DNA of 64,000 nucleotides, taken from Aminicenans sp964648465 (GTDB lineage: Bacteria > Acidobacteriota > Aminicenantia > Aminicenantales > Aminicenantaceae). The position numbers and the translations under genes were made by a program. Location of the stretch: contig CAZYMU010000001.1 of NCBI GenBank assembly GCA_964648465.1, positions 92,126 to 156,125 on the forward strand, in the 5' to 3' direction. Position 1 is the stretch's first letter. Every line of letters starts with the position of its first letter. Below, one piece after another: positions 7,786-16,376 of the stretch. The notes beneath the pieces were generated by a model. The model searched no databases, was not told the DNA's origin, and was given only the letters and a program-made list of their open reading frames with translations.

Positions 7786-8337
7786 TTAGAAAAAAAGTGT
7801 TTTGAGAGCTATGACCAACCAGAAGAAAAAAAATCCAGCTAGAGCCCTAATTTCTCTGTTTTTTCGATAAAGTGTCCAGTTGAATTTATTTGGATTAACT
7901 GATTGGCATAGTTTTAAAGATGGAAAAAACAGCGGGACATTTTTTCGGAATTCTTCATATTCGCTCGGAAAACATTTGTTCATCCTGTTCTTTTCCTTGT
8001 TTATCGCAATAGGGTAGAAAAGGAAGAAATAAGCTGTAAAAATCGCAAATACCCACCATGAAAGAGAGCTAACAACAATGCTGATGCCTATAATCAAATT
8101 CCCAAGATAAAGAGGGTTTCTTGTATATCTATAAGGCCCTGAGACGGTCAATTCCTTTTCCTTCTGGATATGGCCGCTGGCCCAAGTTCTTATGAGGAGA
8201 CCTATCATAGTAAGTGATATGCCTCCAACTATAGAATAAACGTTTGATTTGGAAAGAATGATAACGGGAATAATTACTATTAAGCCGCTTTTCACTCTCC
8301 ACTTATAGAGTGTTTCTTCCAATTTTGAATTAAGCAT
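7786..8337 (-). CDS. Isoprenylcysteine/phospholipid methyltransferase-family membrane protein
   Basis: This 183-residue integral membrane protein has about four or five hydrophobic helices. Its family signature is SGPYRYTRNPLYLGNLIIG in the middle, with a following ExE-type region near the C-terminus (KCFPSEYEEF). These are features of the ICMT/PEMT superfamily (SAM-dependent methyltransferases acting on lipids or lipidated groups). The substrate cannot be told from sequence. The start overlaps the end of the heptosyltransferase gene by 8 bases, so it probably belongs to the LPS transcription unit. Confidence 0.75.
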   Translation of the reverse strand: MLNSKLEETLYKWRVKSGLIVIIPVIILSKSNVYSIVGGISLTMIGLLIRTWASGHIQKEKELTVSGPYRYTRNPLYLGNLIIGISIVVSSLSWWVFAIFTAYFFLFYPIAINKEKNRMNKCFPSEYEEFRKNVPLFFPSLKLCQSVNPNKFNWTLYRKNREIRALAGFFFFWLVIALKTLFF

Positions 8338-9355
8338 TTTCCTTTAATATTTGAAGGCTTGAAAAAGCTACTTCCTCAGGAGTAATTCTTTTAAGGCATT
8401 CCAGGCTTGAACATTTTCTTTTATAACAATAACTGCAGTCTAATTCGTGAAATATTACTCTGTCCCGGGGATTAAAAGGGCCATTTCTCTTGGGGTTAGT
8501 AGGTCCAAATAGACCTACAACTGGGCGTGAAAGAGCACATGCTGCCTGGAGAGCAAAAGTATCTCCGCTGACAACAAGAGAGGCTTTTTTGATAAGCGCT
8601 ATGACTTCCTTAAGGGATAAAAACGGAGATATGGATATGGCAGTCTTTTCACTAATATTTTCTGCAAGTTTTTTTTCCTTTTCATTTCCCCATAAGAGGA
8701 GGAGAAAAAGATGTTTTTGTTTCCTCTTAATTATCTGGATAAATTTAATCCATTTTTCTGGATACCACATTTTGGTTTCCCATGCAGCACCGACATTTAG
8801 GATGATTATTCTTTTTTCTTCATCATGGCCAATTTTTTTAAGTTTCATTTTGACTGATTCTGTAATTCCATCTGGAATGATAACAGGGAATTCATATGTC
8901 TTTTCCTGTATTCCTAGCATAGAGAGAAGCTTCATGTTTTTAGTGATAACATGAATGTTTTCAGGTATCTTGCAAAGTCTATCTGTATAAAAAAAAGAAG
9001 CGATAGGTTCTTTCAAATTTTTACGGTGGAAACCTATTCTCTTTTGTGCTCCGGATAAAAATGTTATGAGCCCGGATTTTGCAAGGCCTTGAAAATCAAG
9101 AGCAACGTTGCAGTTTTCATGTTTAAGATGTAAGATTTCTTGCCAGAATCTCATTTGAGTTGTCTGGTATCCTTTAGCTCGAATAGTAATTACTTTGTCT
9201 ATTCCGGGAACAAGTTCAAGAATTTGTTTTCCTTTATTTTCCACGACCCAAGAAATCCTTGTGTGTGGAAATTTTTTTCGTAGAGCCGAATATGCTGGAA
9301 GAGTATGTATGATATCTCCAAGTGAACTAAGCCTTACAATCAGGTAATTATTCAT
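8330..9355 (-). CDS. Glycosyltransferase family 9, LPS heptosyltransferase
   Basis: The protein (341 residues) starts with VRLSSLGDIIHTLPAYSALRKK, a textbook N-terminus of WaaC/WaaF-type heptosyltransferases. Its C-terminal half carries SGDTFALQAACALSRPVVGLFGPTNPKRNGPF, the ADP-heptose binding region of GT9. A Cys-rich tail (CSYCYKRKCSSLECL) is common in this family. It should add L-glycero-D-manno-heptose to lipid A-Kdo at the cytoplasmic face. It is a 4-base overlap downstream of rfaE2 and rfaE1, which make the ADP-heptose precursor, so the three genes form one pathway. Heptosyltransferase I is more likely than II. Confidence 0.85.
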   Translation of the reverse strand: MNNYLIVRLSSLGDIIHTLPAYSALRKKFPHTRISWVVENKGKQILELVPGIDKVITIRAKGYQTTQMRFWQEILHLKHENCNVALDFQGLAKSGLITFLSGAQKRIGFHRKNLKEPIASFFYTDRLCKIPENIHVITKNMKLLSMLGIQEKTYEFPVIIPDGITESVKMKLKKIGHDEEKRIIILNVGAAWETKMWYPEKWIKFIQIIKRKQKHLFLLLLWGNEKEKKLAENISEKTAISISPFLSLKEVIALIKKASLVVSGDTFALQAACALSRPVVGLFGPTNPKRNGPFNPRDRVIFHELDCSYCYKRKCSSLECLKRITPEEVAFSSLQILKENA

Positions 9356-9855
9356 TGTAAAGATTCAGAGGTTTTACTAATGCAAATTTTTGCAGCAATT
9401 TCCTTGATGAGTTCAGAAGTTGATTTAATTTTGGGTCCCCCAGCGATAATGATTTTGCCTCCATAACTTTGCACTGTCTTTTTTTCCGGCACTGTCTTCG
9501 GTGTGTAATCTGAACCTTTTGCATGAACATGAGGTTTAAGAACAAGAAGAATATTTTCTACATTATCTTCTTCAAATATTGTGATGTAATCGACAAATGA
9601 AAAAGAGCCTAATATTTCAGCACGATCTTTTTCCCCGAGTATGGGCCTCCCTTTTCCTTTAAGCTTGTGAACGGAAGCATCGCTGTTCAAAGCTACAACC
9701 AGAACATCTCCCAAATTTTTTGACTCTTTCAAATATCTTATATGTCCAACATGTATTAAGTCAAAACACCCATTGGCGAGAATGACCATATTTCCTTTTT
9801 TTTTGTGATCATAAATTGCCTTTCTTAATTGCGGAAGAGAATGCAGTTTTTTCAA
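9352..9855 (-). CDS. rfaE2: D-glycero-beta-D-manno-heptose 1-phosphate adenylyltransferase
   Basis: This 167-residue nucleotidyltransferase has the cytidylyltransferase-fold motif GCFDLIHVGH (HxGH) followed by KGKGRPILGEKDRAEIL. At the C-terminus it has the KGSDYTPKTVPE segment typical of the adenylyltransferase half of HldE. It converts heptose-1-phosphate and ATP to ADP-heptose. Here it is a separate protein, not fused to the kinase, which lies directly upstream with two bases between the genes. It supplies the heptosyltransferase encoded immediately downstream. Confidence 0.9.
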   Translation of the reverse strand: MKKLHSLPQLRKAIYDHKKKGNMVILANGCFDLIHVGHIRYLKESKNLGDVLVVALNSDASVHKLKGKGRPILGEKDRAEILGSFSFVDYITIFEEDNVENILLVLKPHVHAKGSDYTPKTVPEKKTVQSYGGKIIIAGGPKIKSTSELIKEIAAKICISKTSESLQ

Positions 9856-9857
9856 TT

Positions 9858-10859
9858 TTAAGAATCGATAACTTTTTTTAATTCATTTACAGTTAGAGTG
9901 GAAGTGCCTTTTTTCATGACAACGATGCCTCCAGCATAGTTTGCAAGAAGGGCAGCATCTTTGAAAGTTGCTCCAGCAGATAATGCCAGTGTAAAAACAC
10001 TAATGACTGTGTCTCCAGCACCTGTTCCATCAACTATATCAGTTGTACCGTATATGGGAATATTATATGGGGTTTTCCCCTTTTCGAAAAGCACCATACC
10101 TTGAGAGCCTCTTGTCATGAGAACAGCCTGGGCTTCTTCTCTGTTCAAGAAAGTCGTCCCTGCATTTTTGAGAGTTTGAGAGTTATCATCAATTTCAATT
10201 CTAAGAGCTTCTTCAACTTCGGGTTCATTTGGAGTTGAAACTGTTATGCCCTTGAAATTTAAAGGCCTGAAACGCGAATCGAGTGCAATAGGTATGCTGG
10301 ATTTTTTAAAGAGTGGAAGCACCTGGTAAAAAATATCCTCTTTGACTGAATAATAATTATAATCGGAAATTATTAGGGCGCTCGAATTATTATTTAAGTC
10401 CTTGAGTAATTTTCGGAGTTTTTGTTTTAAGGCGCTGTTCTCTGGGACTTTTTCATCCCTGTCAATGCGGAGAATCTGCTGCTTTTTTGCGGTCTCCTCG
10501 CCGGCAAGAATTCTTGTTTTTATTGGTGTGTTAAAATCCTTTTCTTTGATCAAGTACTCTGTTGGTATTCCTTTTTGTTTCATTATATGTGCAATTTTTC
10601 TGCCTGCAGCATCATAACCTATAACCCCAACAGGGAGAGGTTCTGCTCCTAATGATTTGAGGTTAAGGAGGGAATTTCCTGCTCCACCAAGCGAGAATTC
10701 TTCATTTTTATAAGATAGGATAAGAACAGGAGCTTCTCTAGAAATGCGGCGTGTATTTCCGTAGAGGTATTCATCCAGGATAAAATCGCCCCAGACGCAG
10801 ATTTTCTTTTCAGAAAAACGGTCAATGATTTCGAGTAATTTTTTCTTTTCTTTGTTCAT
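9858..10859 (-). CDS. rfaE1: D-glycero-beta-D-manno-heptose-7-phosphate kinase
   Basis: This is a PfkB/ribokinase-fold kinase of 333 residues. The N-terminal WGDFILDEYLYGNTRRISREAP segment and GGAGNSLLNL are typical of RfaE1/HldE-N. The C-terminal anion-hole motif DGTGAGDTVISVF holds the catalytic Asp. It phosphorylates heptose-7-phosphate at C1. It is the first gene of the minus-strand LPS group and has a recognisable promoter just upstream. Confidence 0.9.
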   Translation of the reverse strand: MNKEKKKLLEIIDRFSEKKICVWGDFILDEYLYGNTRRISREAPVLILSYKNEEFSLGGAGNSLLNLKSLGAEPLPVGVIGYDAAGRKIAHIMKQKGIPTEYLIKEKDFNTPIKTRILAGEETAKKQQILRIDRDEKVPENSALKQKLRKLLKDLNNNSSALIISDYNYYSVKEDIFYQVLPLFKKSSIPIALDSRFRPLNFKGITVSTPNEPEVEEALRIEIDDNSQTLKNAGTTFLNREEAQAVLMTRGSQGMVLFEKGKTPYNIPIYGTTDIVDGTGAGDTVISVFTLALSAGATFKDAALLANYAGGIVVMKKGTSTLTVNELKKVIDS

Positions 10860-10875
10860 AAAACTTTAGTCAAAG

Positions 10876-10904
10876 ATTTTGACAGAAATAGGTTAAAACG
10901 TCAA
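10876..10904 (-). promoter_or_regulatory. Probable sigma70-type promoter for rfaE1 operon
   Basis: On the minus strand TTGACG (10904-10899) is followed after 17 bases by CAAAAT (10881-10876), which places a start site just upstream of the rfaE1 ATG at 10859. The -35 box matches five of six consensus bases and the -10 box four. Confidence 0.4.
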
Positions 10905-11065
10905 CTTACAATGTTAACATAAGTTGCAGCAATATTTTCAAATATTATTAATTAAAAACTGTTAGTTTGGAAAGTTAAGGGCAAATAATAAACAAATATC
11001 TTTATTTAAAAATTGTAATATATTTAGTATAGTATTGCGTGGATCTGTTTTATTAAGGATTTTTC

Positions 11066-11275
11066 ATGAATGTACGCGGGAGATATGAACGAATTCATGA
11101 CCAGTTATCATTACCAATAGAAGGAGTAACGCTGGAAGAAATGTTATTAACAAGAAATGAGCTTGCATCTGAATACGAATATTCTGTTTCATTAGGATTA
11201 AGCTATACATTTGGTTCTGTTTTTAGCAGTGTTGTAAATCCGCGTTTTGGAAATGGGGGAAGAAGATACTATTAA
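11066..11275 (+). pseudogene. C-terminal remnant of an outer-membrane beta-barrel protein
   Basis: A 69-codon frame ends in SVSLGLSYTFGSVFSSVVNPRFG, which looks like the last strand of an outer-membrane barrel (alternating hydrophobics, then an aromatic and NPRF tail) with no barrel before it. There is no signal peptide. An in-frame TAA lies 10 bases upstream of the ATG, and the 200 bases before it are AT-rich non-coding sequence. The simplest reading is the 3' end of a deleted gene next to tRNA-Leu. A short functional peptide cannot be excluded. Confidence 0.5.
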
Positions 11276-11286
11276 AAAAGTGGTAT

Positions 11287-11372
11287 GCCGGAGTGGCGAA
11301 ATTGGCAGACGCGCTGGACTCAAAATCCAGTTCCAGGCAACTGGAGTGTGGGTTCGACTCCCTCCTCCGGCA
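11287..11372 (+). tRNA. tRNA-Leu (anticodon CAA)
   Basis: The cloverleaf is complete over 86 bases. The acceptor stem pairs GCCGGAG with CTCCGGC and has discriminator A. The D-arm contains TTGGCAGA. The anticodon stem CTGGA/TCCAG encloses loop CTCAAAA with anticodon CAA, which reads UUG. The long variable arm TTCCAGGCAACTGGAG is typical of class II leucine tRNA, and the T-arm carries GGTTCGACTCC. The 3' CCA is not encoded, so it must be added by a CCA enzyme. Confidence 0.97.
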
Positions 11373-11434
11373 TAATGATTCAAGTTAGCAAGTTAAAATG
11401 GAAAAAATGAATAATTTTTTAAGGGAGTTGTAAT

Positions 11435-12946
11435 ATGTCAGTAAGTAATTTGTCCCTGGCAAATCCTATTTCTATTTTTTTAAATAAGCCTAATAATGAT
11501 TTTAAGAGAAAGGATTTTATCAGGATTATCGAACAAAAAAAGATTGAGCGTATTACGTTTCATTACACGGCTATTGACGGAAGATTAAAAGAACTAAAAT
11601 TGCCTGTGTCATGTACCGAGCATGCTGAACGTATTCTTGCCGAAGGCGAACGCGTAGACGGCTCTTCCCTTTTTAAGGGGATTGTTGATGCTTCTTTATC
11701 TGATTTATATATTATGCCAGAGTATAAAACAGCATTTCTTAATCCTTTTGATGAAGGAAGTCTGGATTTCATCTGCCGTTATATGACTAAAGATGGAAAT
11801 CTTGCTCCGTTTGCTCCAGACAATATTTTGGCTAAGGCAAGAAAGTTTTTCTGTGAAAAAACAGGTCTTGATATAAAAGCTATGGGGGAGCTAGAGTTTT
11901 TTCTATTATCAAAGAGGGATCAAATTAGTTATCCGGTAGGCAGCCAGCAAGCCTATCATGAATCAGCACCTTTTGTGAAAAATGGAGAAATTTTAGATGA
12001 GATGGTTCGATGTATCACACGGATTACAGGTGCCGTGAAATATAGTCACAGCGAGGTAGGTTTTATTGATAACATTGAAAGCGAGATGGATGAAATAAAT
12101 GGCATGCAGGCTGAGCAGCATGAAGTAGAATTTATTCCTACCGATGTCCAGGAAATGGCAGATGTACTCGTATTGGCAAGATGGATAATTCGCAATGTTG
12201 CTTATAAACACGGTTGTATTGCAACATTTGTCCCAAAACTAGAAGAAGGTGTAGCTGGAAATGGATTCCATTTTCATGTTGAGCTTGTAAAGGATGGGAG
12301 AAATATAATGCTGGATTCAAATGGCAAGTTATCAGATGCTGCATTCCGCCTTATTGGCGGACTGTGTGAATATGCAGATTCCTTGACCGCTTTTGGAAAT
12401 ACAGTGGCCTCATCGTATTTGCGTCTTGTACCTAATCAGGAAGCCCCTGTGCGGATCTGCTGGAGTAATTTGAATCGGAGTGTATTGATCCGAGTGCCGC
12501 TTAGCTGGGCAAATTTAAACAATATAGTAAAAAAAGTTAATCCTCAAAAGGATGATCCGGATGTTATTGATATACAATGCCGCCAGACAGTTGAGTTGAG
12601 AAGTCCTGATGGGAGTGCTTATATTCATTTGCTTATGGCAGGAATTGTAATGGCTGCAGAATGGGCTTTTGAAAAAGATCGTTCTATGGAACTAGCTGAG
12701 AAGTTATATGTAAAAGGGGATAATTTCGAAAATAATGATATTCTTGAGTGTCTACCTTCAAGCTGTAAAGAATCAGGACAGAATCTTATTGATAGACGGA
12801 ACTTATATGAAAGAGGAAACATTTTTCCAGCCAGCGTTATTGATTATTTTGCAACATCTATTAAAAAAGAAGAAATATTACCTATGGATTTTAACCGTCC
12901 CAGCAATATAAAGAAAATTATGCATAAAGATCTACACAAACATTAA
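11435..12946 (+). CDS. glnA: Glutamine synthetase family protein
   Basis: The protein has 503 residues. A beta-grasp N-terminus (about 28-100) contains the ERVDGSSLFKGI loop. The catalytic domain follows, with metal and substrate motifs GELEFFLL, EQHEVEF, AGNGFHFHVEL, SSYLRLVPNQEAPVRICW and VELRSPDGSAYIHLLMAGI. These are the conserved glutamate, histidine and arginine positions of glutamine synthetases (glutamate + NH3 + ATP). The adenylylation motif of enterobacterial GlnA (NLYDLP) is absent, so covalent regulation of that kind is unlikely. It stands alone, 62 bases after tRNA-Leu. A gamma-glutamyl-amine ligase of the same superfamily is the main alternative. Confidence 0.85.
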   Translation: MSVSNLSLANPISIFLNKPNNDFKRKDFIRIIEQKKIERITFHYTAIDGRLKELKLPVSCTEHAERILAEGERVDGSSLFKGIVDASLSDLYIMPEYKTAFLNPFDEGSLDFICRYMTKDGNLAPFAPDNILAKARKFFCEKTGLDIKAMGELEFFLLSKRDQISYPVGSQQAYHESAPFVKNGEILDEMVRCITRITGAVKYSHSEVGFIDNIESEMDEINGMQAEQHEVEFIPTDVQEMADVLVLARWIIRNVAYKHGCIATFVPKLEEGVAGNGFHFHVELVKDGRNIMLDSNGKLSDAAFRLIGGLCEYADSLTAFGNTVASSYLRLVPNQEAPVRICWSNLNRSVLIRVPLSWANLNNIVKKVNPQKDDPDVIDIQCRQTVELRSPDGSAYIHLLMAGIVMAAEWAFEKDRSMELAEKLYVKGDNFENNDILECLPSSCKESGQNLIDRRNLYERGNIFPASVIDYFATSIKKEEILPMDFNRPSNIKKIMHKDLHKH

Positions 12947-13016
12947 TTCCTAATGATATCAGGCAGATTTATTGTATGCTAAGTTAGAAATAACTGGGTT
13001 GTGTTTATAGTTAATG

Positions 13017-13459
13017 TGAATAAGCCAGTTTTATATATTTTTAATGAAAAAAGTTGATTTTTAATTTAAATATAGTATAATAAAAGTAAGCTTTGTTAAG
13101 CTGGCTGGACAGAGTTTAAACCCTTCTTTATTATCCCCTTTTTGCTTGTTTTCCCCAAATCAAAACAGCCAGCATTATATTTTTTGCTAAGTAATCCAGA
13201 CTAACTCCAACCCAGCGCTGCTTAAGATAAACATGCGGAGTTCCAGAAGAGCCGAGAAGATAGAGAGGAAATGGCGTTAAAATCTTAGTGGAGCGCAAAC
13301 ATGCACTCAAATTCATCTATTATCAGCAATTTTTACCTTACAGGCGAGCCGATCTTACCGCATCTGATTCGTTACAGCCCATTCGTGGTGAAGGACCACA
13401 ACTTCATGCGCTGTGCATTGCATCTGAGGCAAGCTTGACTCATGAATAACCCAGGTTAA
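13017..13459. repeat. Composite intergenic repeat, copy 1
   Basis: This gap of about 650 bases between glnA and the dipeptidase holds no convincing gene. Bases 13219-13337 recur inverted at 26069-26200, and 13319-13459 recur directly at 39432-39572. Both outer boundaries are copies of the dispersed motif (TGAATAAGCCAGTTTTA at 13017 and TGAATAACCCAGGTTAA at 13443). GTGGTGAAGGACCAC at 13385-13399 can form a hairpin. Small open frames inside are not preserved between copies because of single-base shifts, so I treat this as non-coding mobile-type DNA. Confidence 0.75.
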
Positions 13460-13599
13460 ATATTTCTTATATATCATTTTAAAATAAATAAGAAAACAAA
13501 ACCAATTGAAAAATGTGTTAAGTTGACCTCATACTTTTCTCTATGTTATAAGCTTATTGGATTGTGGCTGAAATGTCACACAAAAAAAGGAGACAGACG

Positions 13600-15183
13600 A
13601 TGAAAAAGCTAAAACTATCGAAATATTATTGGATTCCTATGTTTATTTTAATTATGTTGTTTTTTGCTTATTCTGCCGAGATTTTGCAGAATGATCAAAA
13701 GATAGAGTTTGAGGGGTGTACGAGTATTATTGCTGGGAGACTAGCCTCAGTCGATGGTTCTACAATGACTTCTCATTCGTGCGATAGTGGAACAGATCGC
13801 ACCTGGATAAATATAGTCCCTCATAAAAAACATAAAAAGGGGGAGATGTGCACGCTTTATTTCCAATCAAAAATGACAAAAGGGCCTGATCATCCGGACA
13901 GACTTCCAAAAGGAAAAATTCCCCAGGTTCCTGAAACATATGCATATATTAATACGGCTTATCCGGTAATGAACGAGTATCAACTTGCTATCGGAGAAAC
14001 TACTTTTGGGGGGAAACGTGAGCTGCACAGCGGTATCGGTATTATAGATTGTCCGGAACTTTATCGCCTTGTACTGGAGCGTGCCAAGACGGCCAAGGAA
14101 GCGATCAAAATTGCTGATGAATTAACTAAGAAATATGGTTATATTGACCGGGGGGAATGTTTCACTTTTGCAGACCCCAAAGAAACCTGGCAGTTTGAGA
14201 TTTTGGGACCAGGAAAAGGGAAAAAAGGGGCGGTATGGGCAGCCCAACGCATTCCTGATGATCAGGTGGGGGTTTCAGCGAATTCCTCCAGGATCAGAGA
14301 AATTAACCTCAAAAACGAAGATTATTTTATGGCATCGAGTAATGTGTATTCTTTGGCTGAAGAAATGGGTTGGTGGAACAAAAAAAGCGGCAAGCCCTTT
14401 GAGTTTTGCTATGCTTATGCCTCGAGAAACAGTATGGGTTCGCGCCGTCGGGAGTGGAGAGTATTGAGTTTTGTAGCTCCATCACTAAAATTGGATCCTA
14501 ACTCAGAAAATTTTCCATTTTCTGTTAGGCCAGATAAAAAAATATCTGTGAAGAATATTATCGATATTTTTAGGGACGCATATGAAGGCACAGAATTTGA
14601 TATGACCAAAAGCATGATAACTGTTAACAGAAAAGGAGAGAAAGTTAAAAGCCCGGTCGCATGTCCTCATATGAACAGGGAACTGATGGCACTGTTCAGT
14701 ATTAAAAGGGAAAGGACTATTTGTTCATCCTATGCAACATATCTTCAAGTTACTCAATCCAGAGGATGGCTTCCTGATGCTATAGGAGGAGTTGTTTGGA
14801 TAGGCTATGATAACCCTGCAACAACACCTCATACGCCATTTTACTGTGGAATTTCTCGAATGCCTGATTCTTATATGGTAGATGGAAGATGGGGGTTTAA
14901 ACGTGATTGTGCTTGGTGGGCGTTCCGAAGAGTCAGCCAGTTGGCTAAGTTCAGATGGCAGGATATTACTAAGGATATAGCAAAAGTCTGGAAAAATATC
15001 GAAGAGAAAGCCTTTACTGATCAGCCACGAATTGAAGAAGAAGCTGAAAGGATGTATAAAAAAAATCCTGAGAAGGCTAAAAAATTTCTAACGAAGTACT
15101 GTCTTGATGTCGCAAATCAGGCAGTTAAGACATACTGGAAATTGGGTGATGACCTGTGGGCTAAATACACAAGGTATTTTTAA
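13600..15183 (+). CDS. C69-family dipeptidase, secreted or membrane-anchored
   Basis: I begin at the ATG at 13600, which has AAAGGAGA about six bases upstream; an upstream GTG in frame lacks a site. An N-terminal hydrophobic helix (about residues 9-27) is followed by GCTSIIAGRLASVDGS. Its Cys is the expected N-terminal nucleophile of the C69 (PepD-like, Ntn-hydrolase) family, exposed after processing. The later SANSSRI, GAVWAAQRIPDD and NSMGSRRREWRV segments also fit. C69 enzymes cut dipeptides, so this gene suits the peptide-uptake genes elsewhere in the window. About 527 residues is normal. Confidence 0.85.
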   Translation: MKKLKLSKYYWIPMFILIMLFFAYSAEILQNDQKIEFEGCTSIIAGRLASVDGSTMTSHSCDSGTDRTWINIVPHKKHKKGEMCTLYFQSKMTKGPDHPDRLPKGKIPQVPETYAYINTAYPVMNEYQLAIGETTFGGKRELHSGIGIIDCPELYRLVLERAKTAKEAIKIADELTKKYGYIDRGECFTFADPKETWQFEILGPGKGKKGAVWAAQRIPDDQVGVSANSSRIREINLKNEDYFMASSNVYSLAEEMGWWNKKSGKPFEFCYAYASRNSMGSRRREWRVLSFVAPSLKLDPNSENFPFSVRPDKKISVKNIIDIFRDAYEGTEFDMTKSMITVNRKGEKVKSPVACPHMNRELMALFSIKRERTICSSYATYLQVTQSRGWLPDAIGGVVWIGYDNPATTPHTPFYCGISRMPDSYMVDGRWGFKRDCAWWAFRRVSQLAKFRWQDITKDIAKVWKNIEEKAFTDQPRIEEEAERMYKKNPEKAKKFLTKYCLDVANQAVKTYWKLGDDLWAKYTRYF

Positions 15184-15199
15184 GAATTTTTTATTCAAC

Positions 15200-15388
15200 C
15201 TAATAAATAAACTGCCCCTTGATTTCTATCGGTAGTTTCCTGCCTTTTTCAATAAGTTCTATAAGCCTTTTGTGAGCAGAGTCTCTTCCAGTGTATAGAT
15301 ATCCTGAAATATAAACACGGTCTTCAGCACGAAGTTGTCCTCTTATTTTGTCAGAAACTGGAGTTTGATTAGTTTTAATGTCAAATTT
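15200..15388 (-). pseudogene. Remnant of fumarate hydratase beta subunit
   Basis: Immediately after the mdh stop the same frame continues for 62 codons to TAG at 15200-15202. It reads through LRAEDRVYISGYLYTGRDSAHKRL and later LPIEIKGQFIY (both shortened here). That matches the N-terminal third of class I fumarase beta subunits / tartrate dehydratase beta (RAGDxVxISGxxYTxRDxAHKRL, then LKGQVIYYxGP). No ATG, GTG or TTG start is available, and about two thirds of the gene are missing, ending where the convergent dipeptidase gene stops. It is therefore a decayed gene. Its position behind mdh suggests an ancestral mdh-fum arrangement. Confidence 0.7.
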
Positions 15389-16315
15389 CTATAATTCTAG
15401 AGAGTCTATTACATTGCGGACAGCTGCTTCTGACTTCTTGATAGCTTCTTTCTCTTCTTCTTTAAGGTCGATTTCAATTATTTTTTCAACTCCGTTAGCT
15501 CCTAACTTAACCGGAACACCGAAATAGATATTGTTGATTCCGTATTCTCCTTCAAGGTAAGCTGTGCATGGGAGAATTTTTTTCTTGTCTTTAAGAATGG
15601 ATTCAACCATTTCTGTTATAGCCAGCGAGGGTGAGTAGTAAGCGCTTCCTGTTTTCAGATATCTTACGATTTCTCCGCCACCTCCTCTTGTCCTTTCTAC
15701 TATAGCGTCAATTTTTTCTTGGGAGATAAATTGGGTGATAGGTATACCAGAAATTGTTGTGTATCTTACAAAGGGGACCATTGTATCTCCATGTCCCCCG
15801 AGAACCAGAGCCTGAATGCTTTCTACTGAAACATCGGCTTCCATTGCAATGAAACTTCTGTAGCGAGTTGTATCCAAGATACCTGCCATTCCAACGACCC
15901 TGTTTTTGGGAAATCCGCTGACTTTAAATGCAGTGTATACCATAGAATCGAGAGGATTAGAAACAACTATAAGAATAGCATTTGGAGAGTATTTAGTGAT
16001 TTTTTCAGTAACGTCTTTTACAATTTTAAAATTTGTTCCAACAAGTTCATCCCGGCTCATTCCAGGCTTTCTTGGAACTCCAGCAGTTATAACCACTATG
16101 TCAGAATTTGCTGTGTCCTCGTATGAATTTGTTCCTATGATTATTGAATCATATTTTCCTACTGGCCCGCCTTCACGCATATCCAGACCTTTGCCGATGG
16201 GCATATCCTCGATAATATCAAGTAGTACGACATCGGCTAATTCTTTCTCAGTGATTTTGAATGCAGTACTTTCTCCTACATGGCCTGCTCCGACCACAGT
16301 TACTTTTTTTCTCAT
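15389..16315 (-). CDS. mdh: Malate dehydrogenase (NAD-dependent, LDH-like type)
   Basis: The 308-residue protein has the Rossmann glycine motif GAGHVG (9-14) with Asp33 at the end of beta-2, which specifies NAD. Substrate residues Arg82 and Arg88 (VPRKPGMSRDEL), Asn120, Asp148/Arg151 and catalytic His175 (GGHGDTMVP) are all present. Arg82 at the specificity loop marks malate rather than lactate as substrate. It interconverts malate and oxaloacetate in the cytoplasm. It is on the same strand as icd but separated by a MITE-like insertion of about 156 bases. A fumarase remnant follows its stop codon. Confidence 0.93.
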   Translation of the reverse strand: MRKKVTVVGAGHVGESTAFKITEKELADVVLLDIIEDMPIGKGLDMREGGPVGKYDSIIIGTNSYEDTANSDIVVITAGVPRKPGMSRDELVGTNFKIVKDVTEKITKYSPNAILIVVSNPLDSMVYTAFKVSGFPKNRVVGMAGILDTTRYRSFIAMEADVSVESIQALVLGGHGDTMVPFVRYTTISGIPITQFISQEKIDAIVERTRGGGGEIVRYLKTGSAYYSPSLAITEMVESILKDKKKILPCTAYLEGEYGINNIYFGVPVKLGANGVEKIIEIDLKEEEKEAIKKSEAAVRNVIDSLEL

Positions 16316-16376
16316 TATTGCAGTCCTCCTTTAATTTGCGGGATAATTTAAAAAGATTACTATTACCCGCATTTTT

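Noticed and set aside
13131..13316. 61-codon minus-strand frame in the repeat
   Set aside because: The matching region at 26 kb carries insertions of single bases that break this frame, so the similarity is at the DNA level and does not support a protein.
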